Shown: positions 34,071 to 42,938 of the stretch, piece after piece
How the letters are laid out: each line of letters starts with the position of its first letter
How positions within the stretch are numbered: the first letter of the stretch is position 1
Source of the DNA: Taibaiella sp.
GTDB lineage: Bacteria > Bacteroidota > Bacteroidia > Chitinophagales > Chitinophagaceae
Direction of reading: 5' to 3'
NCBI GenBank assembly: GCA_013815385.1
Contig: JACDGL010000001.1
Span: 62,001-126,000, forward strand
DNA: 64,000 nucleotides
Program-made: the position numbers and the translations under genes
Notes under the pieces: model-generated
The model's database searches: none
What the model was told of the DNA's origin: nothing
Seen by the model: the letters and a program-made list of their open reading frames with translations, nothing else

Positions 34071-35114
34071 ATGGAACCGAAAAACCGAGCACCAGTTTAT
34101 TACAGCGATTATCTGCAACTGGATAAAATACTGACTGCACAAACACCGGAAAGCGGCAAGGAAGGGATAAAGGCAGATGACGAGATGCTGTTTATAATAA
34201 TACACCAGGCATATGAGCTGTGGTTTAAGCAAATACTGCACGAGCTGGATATAGTACGGGCCATATTTATACAGCCCAACATACACAACAACGCGCCCGA
34301 TATGTACAATACCGTACACCGGCTGAAGCGTATCTGTAAGATACTGGAGATAGCAGTGAGCCAGATGAGTGTGATGGAAACAATGACGCCGCTCGATTTT
34401 CTTGACTTCCGCGACCTGCTGCGGCCAGCATCGGGATTCCAGAGCATACAATTTAAGATGATAGAAGCCGGGCTGGGGCTGGAATTTGATGACCGTTTCG
34501 GGAAGGGATACTACCTGAGCCAGCTGAAAGAAGAGGACCTGCAAAAGGTGAAGAAGGCTGAGACCGAGTTATCGCTGGCAACGCTTATAAACAAGTGGCT
34601 AGAGCGTATGCCATTTATACAAAGCGATAAATACTGGCAAAAAAGCTCGGGCAAAAAGAGCTTCTGGAGCCTGTACCGCGAGGCCTACGTAAGTAGCCTG
34701 CTGCCCCAGGAACAAAACAATGTAGTGGCGTTTGATATGCTGTTTAGAAAGGATGTGGAATACCCGAAAGAACGGAAATTCAGCAGGGAGGCCAACCGGA
34801 GTGCACTGTTCATAATGCTGTACCGCGATTATCCGCTGCTCCACATGCCCTACGAACTGCTAAGCACCCTGCTGGAGATAGACGAACTGCTGGGATTGTG
34901 GCGGTACCGCCACATACACATGGTGCAGCGCACTATTGGCAAGCGGGTAGGCACAGGCGGCAGTACCGGCACCGATTACCTGAAATCGGCCGCAGACAGC
35001 CACGCTATTTTTAAGGAGCTGGCGGAGTTTACATCGTACCTGATGCCAAGGCAATACCTGCCCGAATTGCCTGAAAATATAGTAGAGCATCTCGGATATT
35101 CGTTTCAGGCATGA
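34071..35114 (+). CDS. kynA: Tryptophan 2,3-dioxygenase
   Basis: A heme enzyme that opens the indole ring of L-tryptophan to N-formylkynurenine, the first step of the kynurenine pathway. From the ATG at 34071 it has 347 residues and opens MEPKNRAPVYYSDYLQLDKIL, the usual start region of the family. IIHQAYELWFKQ near 42-54 holds the substrate-site His (about 45). SFWSLYREA lies mid-protein, and RYRHIHMVQRTIG with RVGTGGSTGTDYL near 278-302 holds the heme-ligand His (about 281) and the GTGG loop. An in-frame ATG at 33978 would add 31 residues with no family counterpart over a stretch that looks like promoter. No other kynurenine gene is in the window. Confidence 0.93.
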   Translation: MEPKNRAPVYYSDYLQLDKILTAQTPESGKEGIKADDEMLFIIIHQAYELWFKQILHELDIVRAIFIQPNIHNNAPDMYNTVHRLKRICKILEIAVSQMSVMETMTPLDFLDFRDLLRPASGFQSIQFKMIEAGLGLEFDDRFGKGYYLSQLKEEDLQKVKKAETELSLATLINKWLERMPFIQSDKYWQKSSGKKSFWSLYREAYVSSLLPQEQNNVVAFDMLFRKDVEYPKERKFSREANRSALFIMLYRDYPLLHMPYELLSTLLEIDELLGLWRYRHIHMVQRTIGKRVGTGGSTGTDYLKSAADSHAIFKELAEFTSYLMPRQYLPELPENIVEHLGYSFQA

Positions 35115-35135
35115 TATTGATGAGGTATAGATAAG

Positions 35136-35891
35136 ATGCAGGCTACACCACTGGCAATAACGATAAAGGATCTCTATAAGCAGTACCCCGATGCGCTGAC
35201 ACCCGCGCTGGCGGGACTGACACTGAATGTGCGTGAAAACAGCTTTACCGGCCTGCTGGGGCCAAATGGGGCCGGAAAGACCACCTGTATAAGCATACTA
35301 TGCGGACTGGTAATACCGGAAAGCGGCCAGGCAACTGTGTATGGCCTGGATTGCAAAAAGGATAAAGTAGCCATACGGGGGGTAACAGGGGTGGTGCCTC
35401 AGGAGATAGCCTTATTCAGCAACCTTACCGGATTTGAAAACCTTAAATACATAGGCCGGCTATACGGACTGACGGATAAGGAAATAAAGCAGCGCAGCGG
35501 TGAACTGATGGAGCGCTTTGGCCTGGAGAAGCATGCGCATAAAAGAGTATCGAGATATAGCGGTGGCATGCAGCGCAGGGCTAATATAATAGCCTCGCTG
35601 ATGCACAGGCCAAAGTTGCTGATACTGGATGAACCCACAGCGGGTGTGGATGTACAATCGCGCGCGCTGATCCTCGAGTATCTGAATGAATACCGGCAGA
35701 ACGGAAATACGATCCTGTACACATCACACTCACTGGAAGAAGCACAAAAAATGTGCGATGAAGTGATAATAATGGATGAAGGGAAGTTTGTAACAACAGG
35801 TAAGCCAAAACAACTGATAAAAGATACGCCCGATTGTAAAACGCTTGAGGATGTGTTCCTGCATCATACAGGCCATACACTACGGGACTAA
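35136..35891 (+). CDS. ABC transporter ATP-binding protein
   Basis: A 251-residue ABC ATPase of the drug/lipid exporter type (DrrA/CcmA/NodI-like). Walker A GPNGAGKTT is at 42-50, the signature SGGMQ at 142-146 and Walker B LLILDEPTAG at 161-170, with the switch His in YTSHSLEEAQ after it. It has no transmembrane region and pairs with the next gene. The permease gene begins at a GTG at 35911, 19 bases after its stop, so ATPase and permease form a two-gene exporter operon. The exported substrate is unknown. Confidence 0.93.
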   Translation: MQATPLAITIKDLYKQYPDALTPALAGLTLNVRENSFTGLLGPNGAGKTTCISILCGLVIPESGQATVYGLDCKKDKVAIRGVTGVVPQEIALFSNLTGFENLKYIGRLYGLTDKEIKQRSGELMERFGLEKHAHKRVSRYSGGMQRRANIIASLMHRPKLLILDEPTAGVDVQSRALILEYLNEYRQNGNTILYTSHSLEEAQKMCDEVIIMDEGKFVTTGKPKQLIKDTPDCKTLEDVFLHHTGHTLRD

Positions 35892-35910
35892 CAAAATAAC
35901 AAAAGGCACA

Positions 35911-37212
35911 GTGAAAAAAATATTAGCAACCATAGCAAAGGAATGGCTACTGATGCGCCGCGATATAGCGGGCATGATGCTGATATTTACCATGCCTGCC
36001 CTGTTGGTAATTGTTATGTCGCTCACCGAAGAGGGGCCATTCAAAGACTACCAGGATATGCGGTTCGATCTGCTGCTGGCCGATAATGACGCGGGCAGCC
36101 TGGCACAGGGCATAACGAACGGGTTACGGGCAAGTAAGAATTTCCATATTATTGACAGCTTGGATGGCAAACCATTAACTGAAGCAAAACTAAAAGACCT
36201 GCTGCGTAATGGTAACTACACATCGGGGATAGTGATACCAAGGGGCGTTACAGCAGAAATGGTGAATGCAGCTAATATAATCGCCAACAACCTATCGGAG
36301 AAAATGGGATTGGGTAATGCTTTTACCGTACGCCCCCCAAGAGATACCATGTATGTGCGTGTATTATTTGACCCTGATGCAAAACCTACTTTCAAAAATT
36401 CCATAACATTTGCCTTAGATAAGTATATAACGTACACCTGCAGCAATATGCTGATAAACAGGATGGGCAAACTGGGCAACGCAACCAACCCTACAGATAC
36501 AGGAGTAAGAGACCTAAAACGCGTCTTCCAGGGAATAGGGATACGCGAGGTGGCGCTAAACGAGGATAAAAAAGAGCAAAAGCAGTTTATCAATTCGGTG
36601 CAGCACAATGTGCCCGCCTGGGCTATATTCGGAATGTTCTTTATAGTAGTGCCTATAGCCAGCCATCTTATAAGGGAGCGCAAAGAAGGAAGCACACTAC
36701 GCATTACATTGATACCACATGTGCAGATACCTGTATCATTAGGCCGTACCATTTTCTATACGCTTGTGTGTACCGTGCAGTTTGTGCTGATGTTCTGTAT
36801 TGGTATATGGGTAATGCCCCTACTCCACCTTCCATCACTATATATAGGTACGCACCCGGAGGCATTGTTACCCGTAGCCATCTGCATATCTTTTGCAGCC
36901 ACTACTTATGGGTATCTGGTAGGGGCGCTGTTTAAAACAGCAAACCAGGCCATGCCCTTTGGGTCGTTCTCTATAGTTATATTCTCTGCTATAGGCGGTA
37001 TATGGATGCCTGTAGAACTATTATCGGGTGTAATGCAGCGGGTAGCTATGATCTCCCCACTCCATTGGAGCCTTGCAGCTGTAAATGGCATTATCCTCAG
37101 GAATGGTGATCTGCATGATGTTTGGAAGTACCTATGTATGTTACTGATCTTCGGTATTGTTGCCTGGGTGCTCAGTACTTACATATCTACAAGGTACAGA
37201 TCAGTGCAGTAG
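35911..37212 (+). CDS. ABC-2 type exporter permease
   Basis: A 433-residue membrane protein. The GTG at 35911 (read VKKILATIAKEW) is preferred to an earlier ATG that overlaps the ATPase gene. It has one N-terminal transmembrane helix (about 20-40), a large outward domain to about 240, then five or six hydrophobic helices, the typical ABC-2 plan. IGGIWMPVELLSGVMQRVAMISPLHWSL near 360-390 is the family segment between the last helices. It pairs with the ATPase at 35136-35891. The operon ends in the hairpin at 37223-37245. Confidence 0.9.
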   Translation: MKKILATIAKEWLLMRRDIAGMMLIFTMPALLVIVMSLTEEGPFKDYQDMRFDLLLADNDAGSLAQGITNGLRASKNFHIIDSLDGKPLTEAKLKDLLRNGNYTSGIVIPRGVTAEMVNAANIIANNLSEKMGLGNAFTVRPPRDTMYVRVLFDPDAKPTFKNSITFALDKYITYTCSNMLINRMGKLGNATNPTDTGVRDLKRVFQGIGIREVALNEDKKEQKQFINSVQHNVPAWAIFGMFFIVVPIASHLIRERKEGSTLRITLIPHVQIPVSLGRTIFYTLVCTVQFVLMFCIGIWVMPLLHLPSLYIGTHPEALLPVAICISFAATTYGYLVGALFKTANQAMPFGSFSIVIFSAIGGIWMPVELLSGVMQRVAMISPLHWSLAAVNGIILRNGDLHDVWKYLCMLLIFGIVAWVLSTYISTRYRSVQ

Positions 37213-37222
37213 GATAAACAAA

Positions 37223-37245
37223 AACGGCCACCATGGGCGGCCGTT
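37223..37245. terminator. Terminator hairpin between convergent genes
   Basis: AACGGCC (37223-37229) pairs with GGCCGTT (37239-37245) with a 9-base loop that itself contains CCATGG. It lies between the ABC operon and the convergent gene at 37267. There is no U-tract on the plus strand. Confidence 0.6.
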
Positions 37246-37266
37246 CAGGTAGTGTATTAAAAATGT

Positions 37267-37698
37267 TTATTTATTCGATGCGTCAATATTTATTCTGTTA
37301 GCGCCGTTTTTAGGAGCGTTAGCTGCTCTTTCTTTCATTTCCATCTTACTCTCCATACGTTTGCTTTCGTACTTGCTGTATTGATCGGGAGTGAAAATTG
37401 TTTTATACTGTTTATCGCGCATCATAGCGGCCTGTTTCATAATAACTTTATCATGCGCCCGTTTTGCTCCATTCATTTGATTAACAAATTCGAGATTGAC
37501 CTTATACAAACGAGATTTTTGGTCGGTGGTAAGATTCAAGTCGGTACCAATACGCTCTGTTACCCGTTGTGCCACCATTTCAGGAGGTGGTGCGCTATGA
37601 CCTGATGGTGAAGGAGCCGCATTTATATCTTTGACTACTTGTGCATTTAATGCAGTCGATACAGCCATTATAGCCAGGGCAAAAACGATCTTTTTCAT
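37267..37698 (-). CDS. Periplasmic helical protein (Spy/CpxP-like)
   Basis: A 143-residue exported protein. The start at 37698 (MKKIVFALAIM) gives a signal peptide with cleavage after LNAQ; the longer ORF start at 37740 would put 14 extra residues before it. The mature part has a Pro/Ser/Gly-rich region followed by a Lys/Met/Gln-rich helical segment (LNLTTDQKSRLYKVNLEFV, KQYKTIFTPDQYSKYESKRM), the pattern of Spy/CpxP and related Bacteroidota periplasmic proteins with LTxxQ repeats. A chaperone or stress role is inferred only. Confidence 0.75.
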   Translation of the reverse strand: MKKIVFALAIMAVSTALNAQVVKDINAAPSPSGHSAPPPEMVAQRVTERIGTDLNLTTDQKSRLYKVNLEFVNQMNGAKRAHDKVIMKQAAMMRDKQYKTIFTPDQYSKYESKRMESKMEMKERAANAPKNGANRINIDASNK

Positions 37699-37788
37699 GT
37701 TTGAATAGTTTATAAGGTTTAAAGATAAATAGCAATTCACTACAAATGAGTTAAAAGAATGCTATCTTATTTATGATAATGATCAAAG

Positions 37789-39003
37789 TTATTCAAAATC
37801 TTTATACAAAAGATACTTTTTACGTATGGTCTTGAATGCTGCAATATCAGCCTGCCACGATGCTTTTATCTCTCTTTCTGACATGCCTTTGACAACCTGC
37901 AACTTTAAGATCGTATTGCCCGCCAGCTTATCAAAAAAAGGAGTGAAAAAACGTTCTTTATCGGCAGGTATGGCCCACTTGTATGCTCTTAACAGCCAGG
38001 AAAGATTTATTCCGTCAGTTATAGCAGATAATGCCTCTTTTTTGTTGTAGGCAACACATTGGCCCCATACTACCTGATGATAGTGTAAAGGCTGCGAAGC
38101 ACCTACCGTACTTTCGGGTATATAGCTATAAGCTGACTTGCCATAAAAATTGGGATGTCCCCATTGCTGGAACGGCTTATCAGTACCGCGGCCCACATCC
38201 ACAATAGTACCCTCAAAGAAGCACAATGAAGGGTATATATAAACTGCGGCCATGGTGCGCAGATTGGGTGATGGTGGAAATAATAATTCGTATTTTTTTG
38301 TATGGTCATAATTAACACAGGAAACGACCTGCATTTTAAGACTATCAGCATGTGCAAACCAATGCTCCCCAACTAACATCTTAGCATACTCCCCTGCCGT
38401 CATGCCATAAACAACAGGTATAGGTTGCATACCTACAAAAGATCTGAGCGAAGTATCGAGAACGGGGCCGTCTATATAAAATCCATTTGGATTTGGCCTA
38501 TCCAGCAGCACAAAGGTTTTGTTGTTTTCTGCGCAGGCTTCCATAGCATATTGCAGTGTAGATATGTATGTATAAAAACGCACACCTACATCCTGCAGGT
38601 CGTAGATAACAATATCCACATCTGCCAATTGCTGCACCGATGGTTTTTTATTTTTTCCATACAGGGATACTACAGGTAAGCCTGTGGCACTATCTATACT
38701 ATTACCAATGGTAGCACCTGCATCCTCCCGGCCGCGAAGACCATGCTCGGGGACAAATATTTTTACCACATTTATATGCAGACTTAACAAAGTATCAACC
38801 AATAGCATATTTCCTATTACAGCACTCTGGTTTATAAGTAGTGCAACACGTTTGTTCTTTATTAACGGGAGGTATACATTTAGTTGACCGGCACCGCTTA
38901 TTATATCTGTATGATTGTTAATGCTGATCTCCTGCGAATAGACAGGTGAAAATGATACAAATGCTATTATTAAAAATATAATTTTTCGTAAAATGCAGGG
39001 CAT
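37789..39003 (-). CDS. namZ: NamZ-type exo-beta-N-acetylmuramidase (DUF1343)
   Basis: A 404-residue exported protein of the DUF1343 family, whose Bacillus member NamZ (YbbC) cleaves terminal N-acetylmuramic acid from peptidoglycan fragments. The signal peptide ends near SPVYSQ. Family segments are KNKRVALLINQSAVIG, IFVPEHGLRGREDAGATIG, the DLQDVGVRFYTYISTLQ stretch near 130-148, LLDRPNPNG with DGPVLD, and MTAGEYA near 200. The stretch YVYPSLCFFEGT-like in the second half holds the conserved Glu of the family. It is probably periplasmic and takes part in cell-wall recycling. No other muropeptide gene is adjacent. Confidence 0.88.
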   Translation of the reverse strand: MPCILRKIIFLIIAFVSFSPVYSQEISINNHTDIISGAGQLNVYLPLIKNKRVALLINQSAVIGNMLLVDTLLSLHINVVKIFVPEHGLRGREDAGATIGNSIDSATGLPVVSLYGKNKKPSVQQLADVDIVIYDLQDVGVRFYTYISTLQYAMEACAENNKTFVLLDRPNPNGFYIDGPVLDTSLRSFVGMQPIPVVYGMTAGEYAKMLVGEHWFAHADSLKMQVVSCVNYDHTKKYELLFPPSPNLRTMAAVYIYPSLCFFEGTIVDVGRGTDKPFQQWGHPNFYGKSAYSYIPESTVGASQPLHYHQVVWGQCVAYNKKEALSAITDGINLSWLLRAYKWAIPADKERFFTPFFDKLAGNTILKLQVVKGMSEREIKASWQADIAAFKTIRKKYLLYKDFE

Positions 39004-39095
39004 GAATTGTTTGTAATTTTATATAAAGATAACGGCATGAATAGTATAATAATACCTACCTTGCAGCCATTATTGAAAAAAAATAAGCGATATCA

Positions 39096-39524
39096 ATGCA
39101 ACAAGTAAAAAATGGAGATACTGTAAGTGTCCATTATCATGGTAAGCTGAATGACGGCTCTACATTTGACAGCTCTGAAGGCAGGGAACCACTGGAATTC
39201 ACAGTTGGTAGCGGACAAGTAATAAAGGGGTTTGATGATGCCGTAATAGACATGAAACCAGGGGATAAAAAAACCGTTAATATTCCGGTTGACCAGGCAT
39301 ACGGACAACCAAATGATGATATGGTAATGGAATACCCTATCACTGATTTTCCGGCTGATATGAAACCCGAAGTAGGCATGGAATTACAAATGAGTGATAA
39401 CGATGGCAATGTATTTCCTGTAGTGATAACAGACGTACTGGAAGATAGCGTAGTGCTGGATGCAAACCATCCCCTTGCAGGTGAAGACCTAATCTTTGAT
39501 ATAGAATTAGTATCTGTAAAATAA
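39096..39524 (+). CDS. SlyD-like FKBP-type peptidyl-prolyl isomerase
   Basis: A 142-residue cytosolic FKBP of the SlyD/FkpA short type. The catalytic FKBP core (VSVHYHGKLNDGSTFDSS, VIKGFDDAVIDMKPGDKKTVNIP) is interrupted by an insert-in-flap region (about 70-125, YGQPNDDMVMEYPITDFP and beyond), the feature of SlyD. The His-rich metal-binding tail of E. coli SlyD is absent. It probably acts as a folding helper. It is third in the window after the two FKBP proteins at 11840-13668 and is not closely related to them. It has its own terminator at 39547-39574. Confidence 0.9.
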   Translation: MQQVKNGDTVSVHYHGKLNDGSTFDSSEGREPLEFTVGSGQVIKGFDDAVIDMKPGDKKTVNIPVDQAYGQPNDDMVMEYPITDFPADMKPEVGMELQMSDNDGNVFPVVITDVLEDSVVLDANHPLAGEDLIFDIELVSVK

Positions 39525-39546
39525 TATCTGTCATACAGTTAGTTAC

Positions 39547-39574
39547 ATGCCGGATAGAAATATCCGGCATTTTT
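39547..39574 (+). terminator. Intrinsic terminator of the SlyD-like gene
   Basis: ATGCCGGATA (39547-39556) pairs perfectly with TATCCGGCAT (39561-39570), loop GAAA, followed by TTTT at 39571-39574 and more T-rich sequence. Confidence 0.9.
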
Positions 39575-39604
39575 ATTTTAACTATTTTTAATACCCGTTA
39601 TTAT

Positions 39605-39612
39605 TACATTTG
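39605..39612 (+). promoter_or_regulatory. -7 promoter box of exbB
   Basis: TACATTTG matches TAnnTTTG, 20 bases before the ATG at 39633. Confidence 0.45.
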
Positions 39613-39632
39613 TCATCAGCCAATAATCTACT

Positions 39633-40328
39633 ATGTCCTTAATTTCTTTACTGCTGATACAGGCAGATACGGCAATGAAAGCCGCTGCAGATGCTACCAA
39701 TACACCTGTTGAAAAAATATCCCTTTTTAATTTACTAAAGGAAGCCGGTGTCTTAATGGTTCCTCTAGCTATTTGTTCCATAATACTTGTATATGTATTT
39801 GTAGAACGACTGCTGGTAATAAGAAAAGCCGGGCAGGTAGATAGTACCTTTATGCTGCGTGTAAGAGAACAGATAACATCGGGCAACCTGGTAGCTGCAA
39901 AGGCAAGCTGTAAAAATGCAGCGGGACCAGTGGCGCGCATGATAGAAAAAGGCATTACCCGCATAGGAAAGCCAATAGATAACATAGAAAAATCGATGGA
40001 GAATACCGGCAAGCTGGAGGTGTATAAACTGGAGAAGAATATCTCTATACTATCTACGCTGGCAGGCATAGCACCCATGTTCGGGTTCCTGGGTACCATT
40101 GCAGGTATGATCATACTCTTTTTTAATGTACAGCACCAGGGCTTTTCTCTTGAGACAATTGCCGGTGGCATCTATACCAAGATGGTAACATCGGCAGTAG
40201 GGCTTATAATAGGATTGCTGGCTTATGTGGCATACAATTACCTGAACGCCCAAATCAATAAGAATGTAAATAGAATGGAAGCTGCATCTGTAGAATTCCT
40301 CGATATATTACAGGAACCTGCACACTAA
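39633..40328 (+). CDS. exbB: MotA/TolQ/ExbB proton channel protein
   Basis: A 231-residue inner-membrane protein of the MotA/TolQ/ExbB family. It forms the proton channel that energises TonB-dependent transport (or Tol-type envelope functions). It has three transmembrane helices: about 30-50, 140-165 and 180-205. The cytoplasmic loop (AKASCKNAAGPVARMIEKGI) and the conserved segment LSTLAGIAPMFGFLGTIAGMI near 136-156 are typical. It is followed by an ExbD gene after 11 bases. Bacteroidota genomes usually carry several ExbB/ExbD pairs, so this one may serve the receptor at 30445-33132 or others. Confidence 0.92.
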   Translation: MSLISLLLIQADTAMKAAADATNTPVEKISLFNLLKEAGVLMVPLAICSIILVYVFVERLLVIRKAGQVDSTFMLRVREQITSGNLVAAKASCKNAAGPVARMIEKGITRIGKPIDNIEKSMENTGKLEVYKLEKNISILSTLAGIAPMFGFLGTIAGMIILFFNVQHQGFSLETIAGGIYTKMVTSAVGLIIGLLAYVAYNYLNAQINKNVNRMEAASVEFLDILQEPAH

Positions 40329-40339
40329 ATCGCCATCAG

Positions 40340-40747
40340 ATGAACCTAAGAAAACATTTACGTGAAAGCCCCCAGGCACATACATCTGCACTCAACGATA
40401 TATTGTTTATACTATTGCTGTTTTTTCTAATCATATCTACGCTTGCTAATCCTAATGTTGTAAAGCTCTCCATACCTAAGGCACAAAGCGATACAAAAGC
40501 CAAACAAACGGTAGTTGTATCAATAGATTCAAAACAACATTTTTTTGTAGGTACTACATTGGTAAGTCCCGATTCGCTGCAAGGCGATATAAACAGGGTA
40601 GTAAAAAAATCGCAAGATGCGGAACCTACCGTGGTTATTAATGCAGATAAACAAGCCACTGCAGATAATATTGTTGCGGTAATGCGCGCTACGCATTTCC
40701 TGCACCTGCGCACCGTGCTTGCTGTGGATAAACAAGGAAATAAATAG
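40340..40747 (+). CDS. exbD: ExbD/TolR-family protein
   Basis: A 135-residue protein with a short cytosolic start, one transmembrane helix (about 16-36, LNDILFILLLFFLIISTL) that keeps the family's membrane Asp (Asp17), and a periplasmic domain. It pairs with the ExbB upstream to transmit the proton motive force to TonB or to a Tol-like partner. No tonB gene is adjacent. The recG open frame begins about 30 bases after its stop. Confidence 0.9.
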   Translation: MNLRKHLRESPQAHTSALNDILFILLLFFLIISTLANPNVVKLSIPKAQSDTKAKQTVVVSIDSKQHFFVGTTLVSPDSLQGDINRVVKKSQDAEPTVVINADKQATADNIVAVMRATHFLHLRTVLAVDKQGNK

Positions 40748-40779
40748 AAGCATAAAAAAACATCGGCACCTATACTTCC

Positions 40780-42864
40780 ATATCAGATTCCCCAATAGAA
40801 TACCTGAAAGGTGTTGGGCCACAACGTGGTGACCTGCTACGGAAAGAACTGCAAATAGCCACCTACGAAGATCTGCTGTTCCATTATCCCTACCGTTACT
40901 TTGACCGTACACAAATAACAAAGATCGCTGCCATAAACCCGCATACAGAATATGTGCAACTTAGCGGTACGCTGGTAAACATATTTGAAGAGGGTGAGGG
41001 CAGAAAGAAAAGGCTGGTAGCTACCCTGTATGATGATACCGGAAGAATAGAACTGGTATGGTTTCAGGGGGCGCAGTGGCTGAAGAAGAGCCTAAAGGAA
41101 AATGAACAATATATTGTTTTTGGGAAGGTAGCAGTGTTTAACGGGATCATCAACCTTCCCCATCCTGAAGTGGAACTATGGAGTACAGCAACTGCCGTAG
41201 CCGGATTGCAACCAATGTACCCAACCACTGAGAAACTGAAAGCCAGAGGCGTTACTAATCGTTCGTTCGCCAAGTTAACTCAGAGCCTTTTTGAAAAAAT
41301 AAAACCTGGAGATATACCTGAAATATTACCTGCTGAGATCATCAGGGAATACCAGCTTTGCAGCAGGGCTGCTGCATTAAAATGGATCCACTTCCCCGAT
41401 AGTGAAGAACACATGCAACTGGCGAAGTACCGGCTGAAATGGGAAGAACTGTTTATATCCCAACTGACCATAGCAAGGATACGATTACAGCACACGATAC
41501 AGCCGGGTTGGAAATTTGAAAAAGTAGCTGAACACTTTAATGATTTTTTCAACAAGCACCTACCCTTCCAGCTTACCAATGCGCAAAAACGTGTGCTGAA
41601 AGAAATAAGAATAGATACCGTAACCGGCAAGCAAATGAACCGGCTATTGCAGGGTGATGTGGGAAGCGGGAAAACTATTGTAGCTGTTATGGCTATGCTG
41701 CTTGCTATGGATAATGGCTTTCAGGCTTGTATAATGGCACCCACCGAAATACTGGCACAGCAACACTACCAAAGTATAAGCAGTCTGCTGGAAGGAATGA
41801 ATATACACGTAAGATTACTAACCGGCAATATAAAGGGAAAGGAACGTAAAGAAATATTGCAAGGACTGGCAGACGGTAGCACACCTATAGCAATAGGCAC
41901 CCACGCACTGATAGAAGAAAGCGTGCAATTCAAAAACCTGGGACTGGCAGTAATAGATGAGCAGCATCGCTTTGGTGTGGGGCAGCGTGCACGCTTATGG
42001 AAAAAAAATGATAAAGCCCCGCATGTGCTAGTAATGACCGCTACTCCTATACCCCGTACGCTTGCTATGACGCTATACGGAGACCTGGATATATCAGTGA
42101 TTGACGAATTGCCACCCGGCAGGCAGGAAATAAAGACGGTACATCGTATAGATATGAACCGTGCCCGTGTAATGGAATTCATGAAAACTGAAATAAATAA
42201 GGGCCGCCAGGCATACATTGTATATCCATTGATCGAAGAATCAGAAAAAAGTGATTACGAAAGCCTGCTGGCGGGATATGAGCAGGTAAAAGTGTGGTTC
42301 CCGGAAGATAAATACCGCATAGCTATGGTGCATGGGAGGCAGGAGTCGGCATTAAGGCAGCGTAATATGCAGCGTTTTGTAAGTGGCGATGCTCAGATAC
42401 TGGTGGCAACTACAGTAATAGAAGTTGGCGTGAATGTACCTAATGCATCTGTAATGCTTGTAGAAAGTGCTGAGCGCTTTGGATTATCGCAGCTGCACCA
42501 ACTAAGGGGGCGCGTAGGCCGTGGCGCAGACCAGTCTTATTGCATATTACTGACCGGCAATAAGTTATCTAATGAAAGCAAGCAGCGCATGCAGATAATG
42601 ACCTCTACAACCAATGGGTTTATTATAGCAGAGAAAGACCTGGAAATGAGAGGCCCGGGCGACCTGTATGGCACCAAACAAAGCGGCTTACTGAAATTTA
42701 AAATAGCTGACCTGGTACATGATACTGCCATACTGGAACAAAGTAGAAATGCTGCCAAACAAGTAATAGAAAAAGATCCCGGGTTAATATATCCGCAGCA
42801 CCAACCCCTGAAACACATATTGTTACAACAATCCAAGCAATCGCATTGGAGCAAAATAAGCTAA
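40780..42864 (+). CDS. recG: ATP-dependent DNA helicase RecG, apparent ATA start
   Basis: RecG unwinds branched DNA such as stalled forks and Holliday junctions. Motifs: P-loop GDVGSGKT (about 292-299), DEQHRFGV box (about 393-400) and the helicase C domain (PNASVMLVESAERFGLSQLHQLRGRVGRG). The N-terminus is intact in sequence (SDSPIEYLKGVGPQRGDLL), matching family openings, but the frame holds no ATG, GTG or TTG between the TAA at 40753 and a GTG at 40954. An ATA at 40780 sits exactly where the family Met would be, giving 694 residues. The GTG would remove 58 residues including the wedge region. It could be a rare start codon or a sequence error. Gene order exbB-exbD-recG is compact. Confidence 0.88.
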   Translation: MSDSPIEYLKGVGPQRGDLLRKELQIATYEDLLFHYPYRYFDRTQITKIAAINPHTEYVQLSGTLVNIFEEGEGRKKRLVATLYDDTGRIELVWFQGAQWLKKSLKENEQYIVFGKVAVFNGIINLPHPEVELWSTATAVAGLQPMYPTTEKLKARGVTNRSFAKLTQSLFEKIKPGDIPEILPAEIIREYQLCSRAAALKWIHFPDSEEHMQLAKYRLKWEELFISQLTIARIRLQHTIQPGWKFEKVAEHFNDFFNKHLPFQLTNAQKRVLKEIRIDTVTGKQMNRLLQGDVGSGKTIVAVMAMLLAMDNGFQACIMAPTEILAQQHYQSISSLLEGMNIHVRLLTGNIKGKERKEILQGLADGSTPIAIGTHALIEESVQFKNLGLAVIDEQHRFGVGQRARLWKKNDKAPHVLVMTATPIPRTLAMTLYGDLDISVIDELPPGRQEIKTVHRIDMNRARVMEFMKTEINKGRQAYIVYPLIEESEKSDYESLLAGYEQVKVWFPEDKYRIAMVHGRQESALRQRNMQRFVSGDAQILVATTVIEVGVNVPNASVMLVESAERFGLSQLHQLRGRVGRGADQSYCILLTGNKLSNESKQRMQIMTSTTNGFIIAEKDLEMRGPGDLYGTKQSGLLKFKIADLVHDTAILEQSRNAAKQVIEKDPGLIYPQHQPLKHILLQQSKQSHWSKIS

Positions 42865-42938
42865 CACCGTTCTTGTCTTCAAGGGCTTGATAAATTTCTC
42901 TTATAGCACTATTTCCAATTTTTATAAAAAAACTAATT

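Noticed and set aside
40954-42864. RecG beginning at the GTG at 40954
   Set aside because: The 58 codons before it encode a sequence typical of the RecG N-terminus, so the gene almost certainly begins earlier, at the ATA at 40780.
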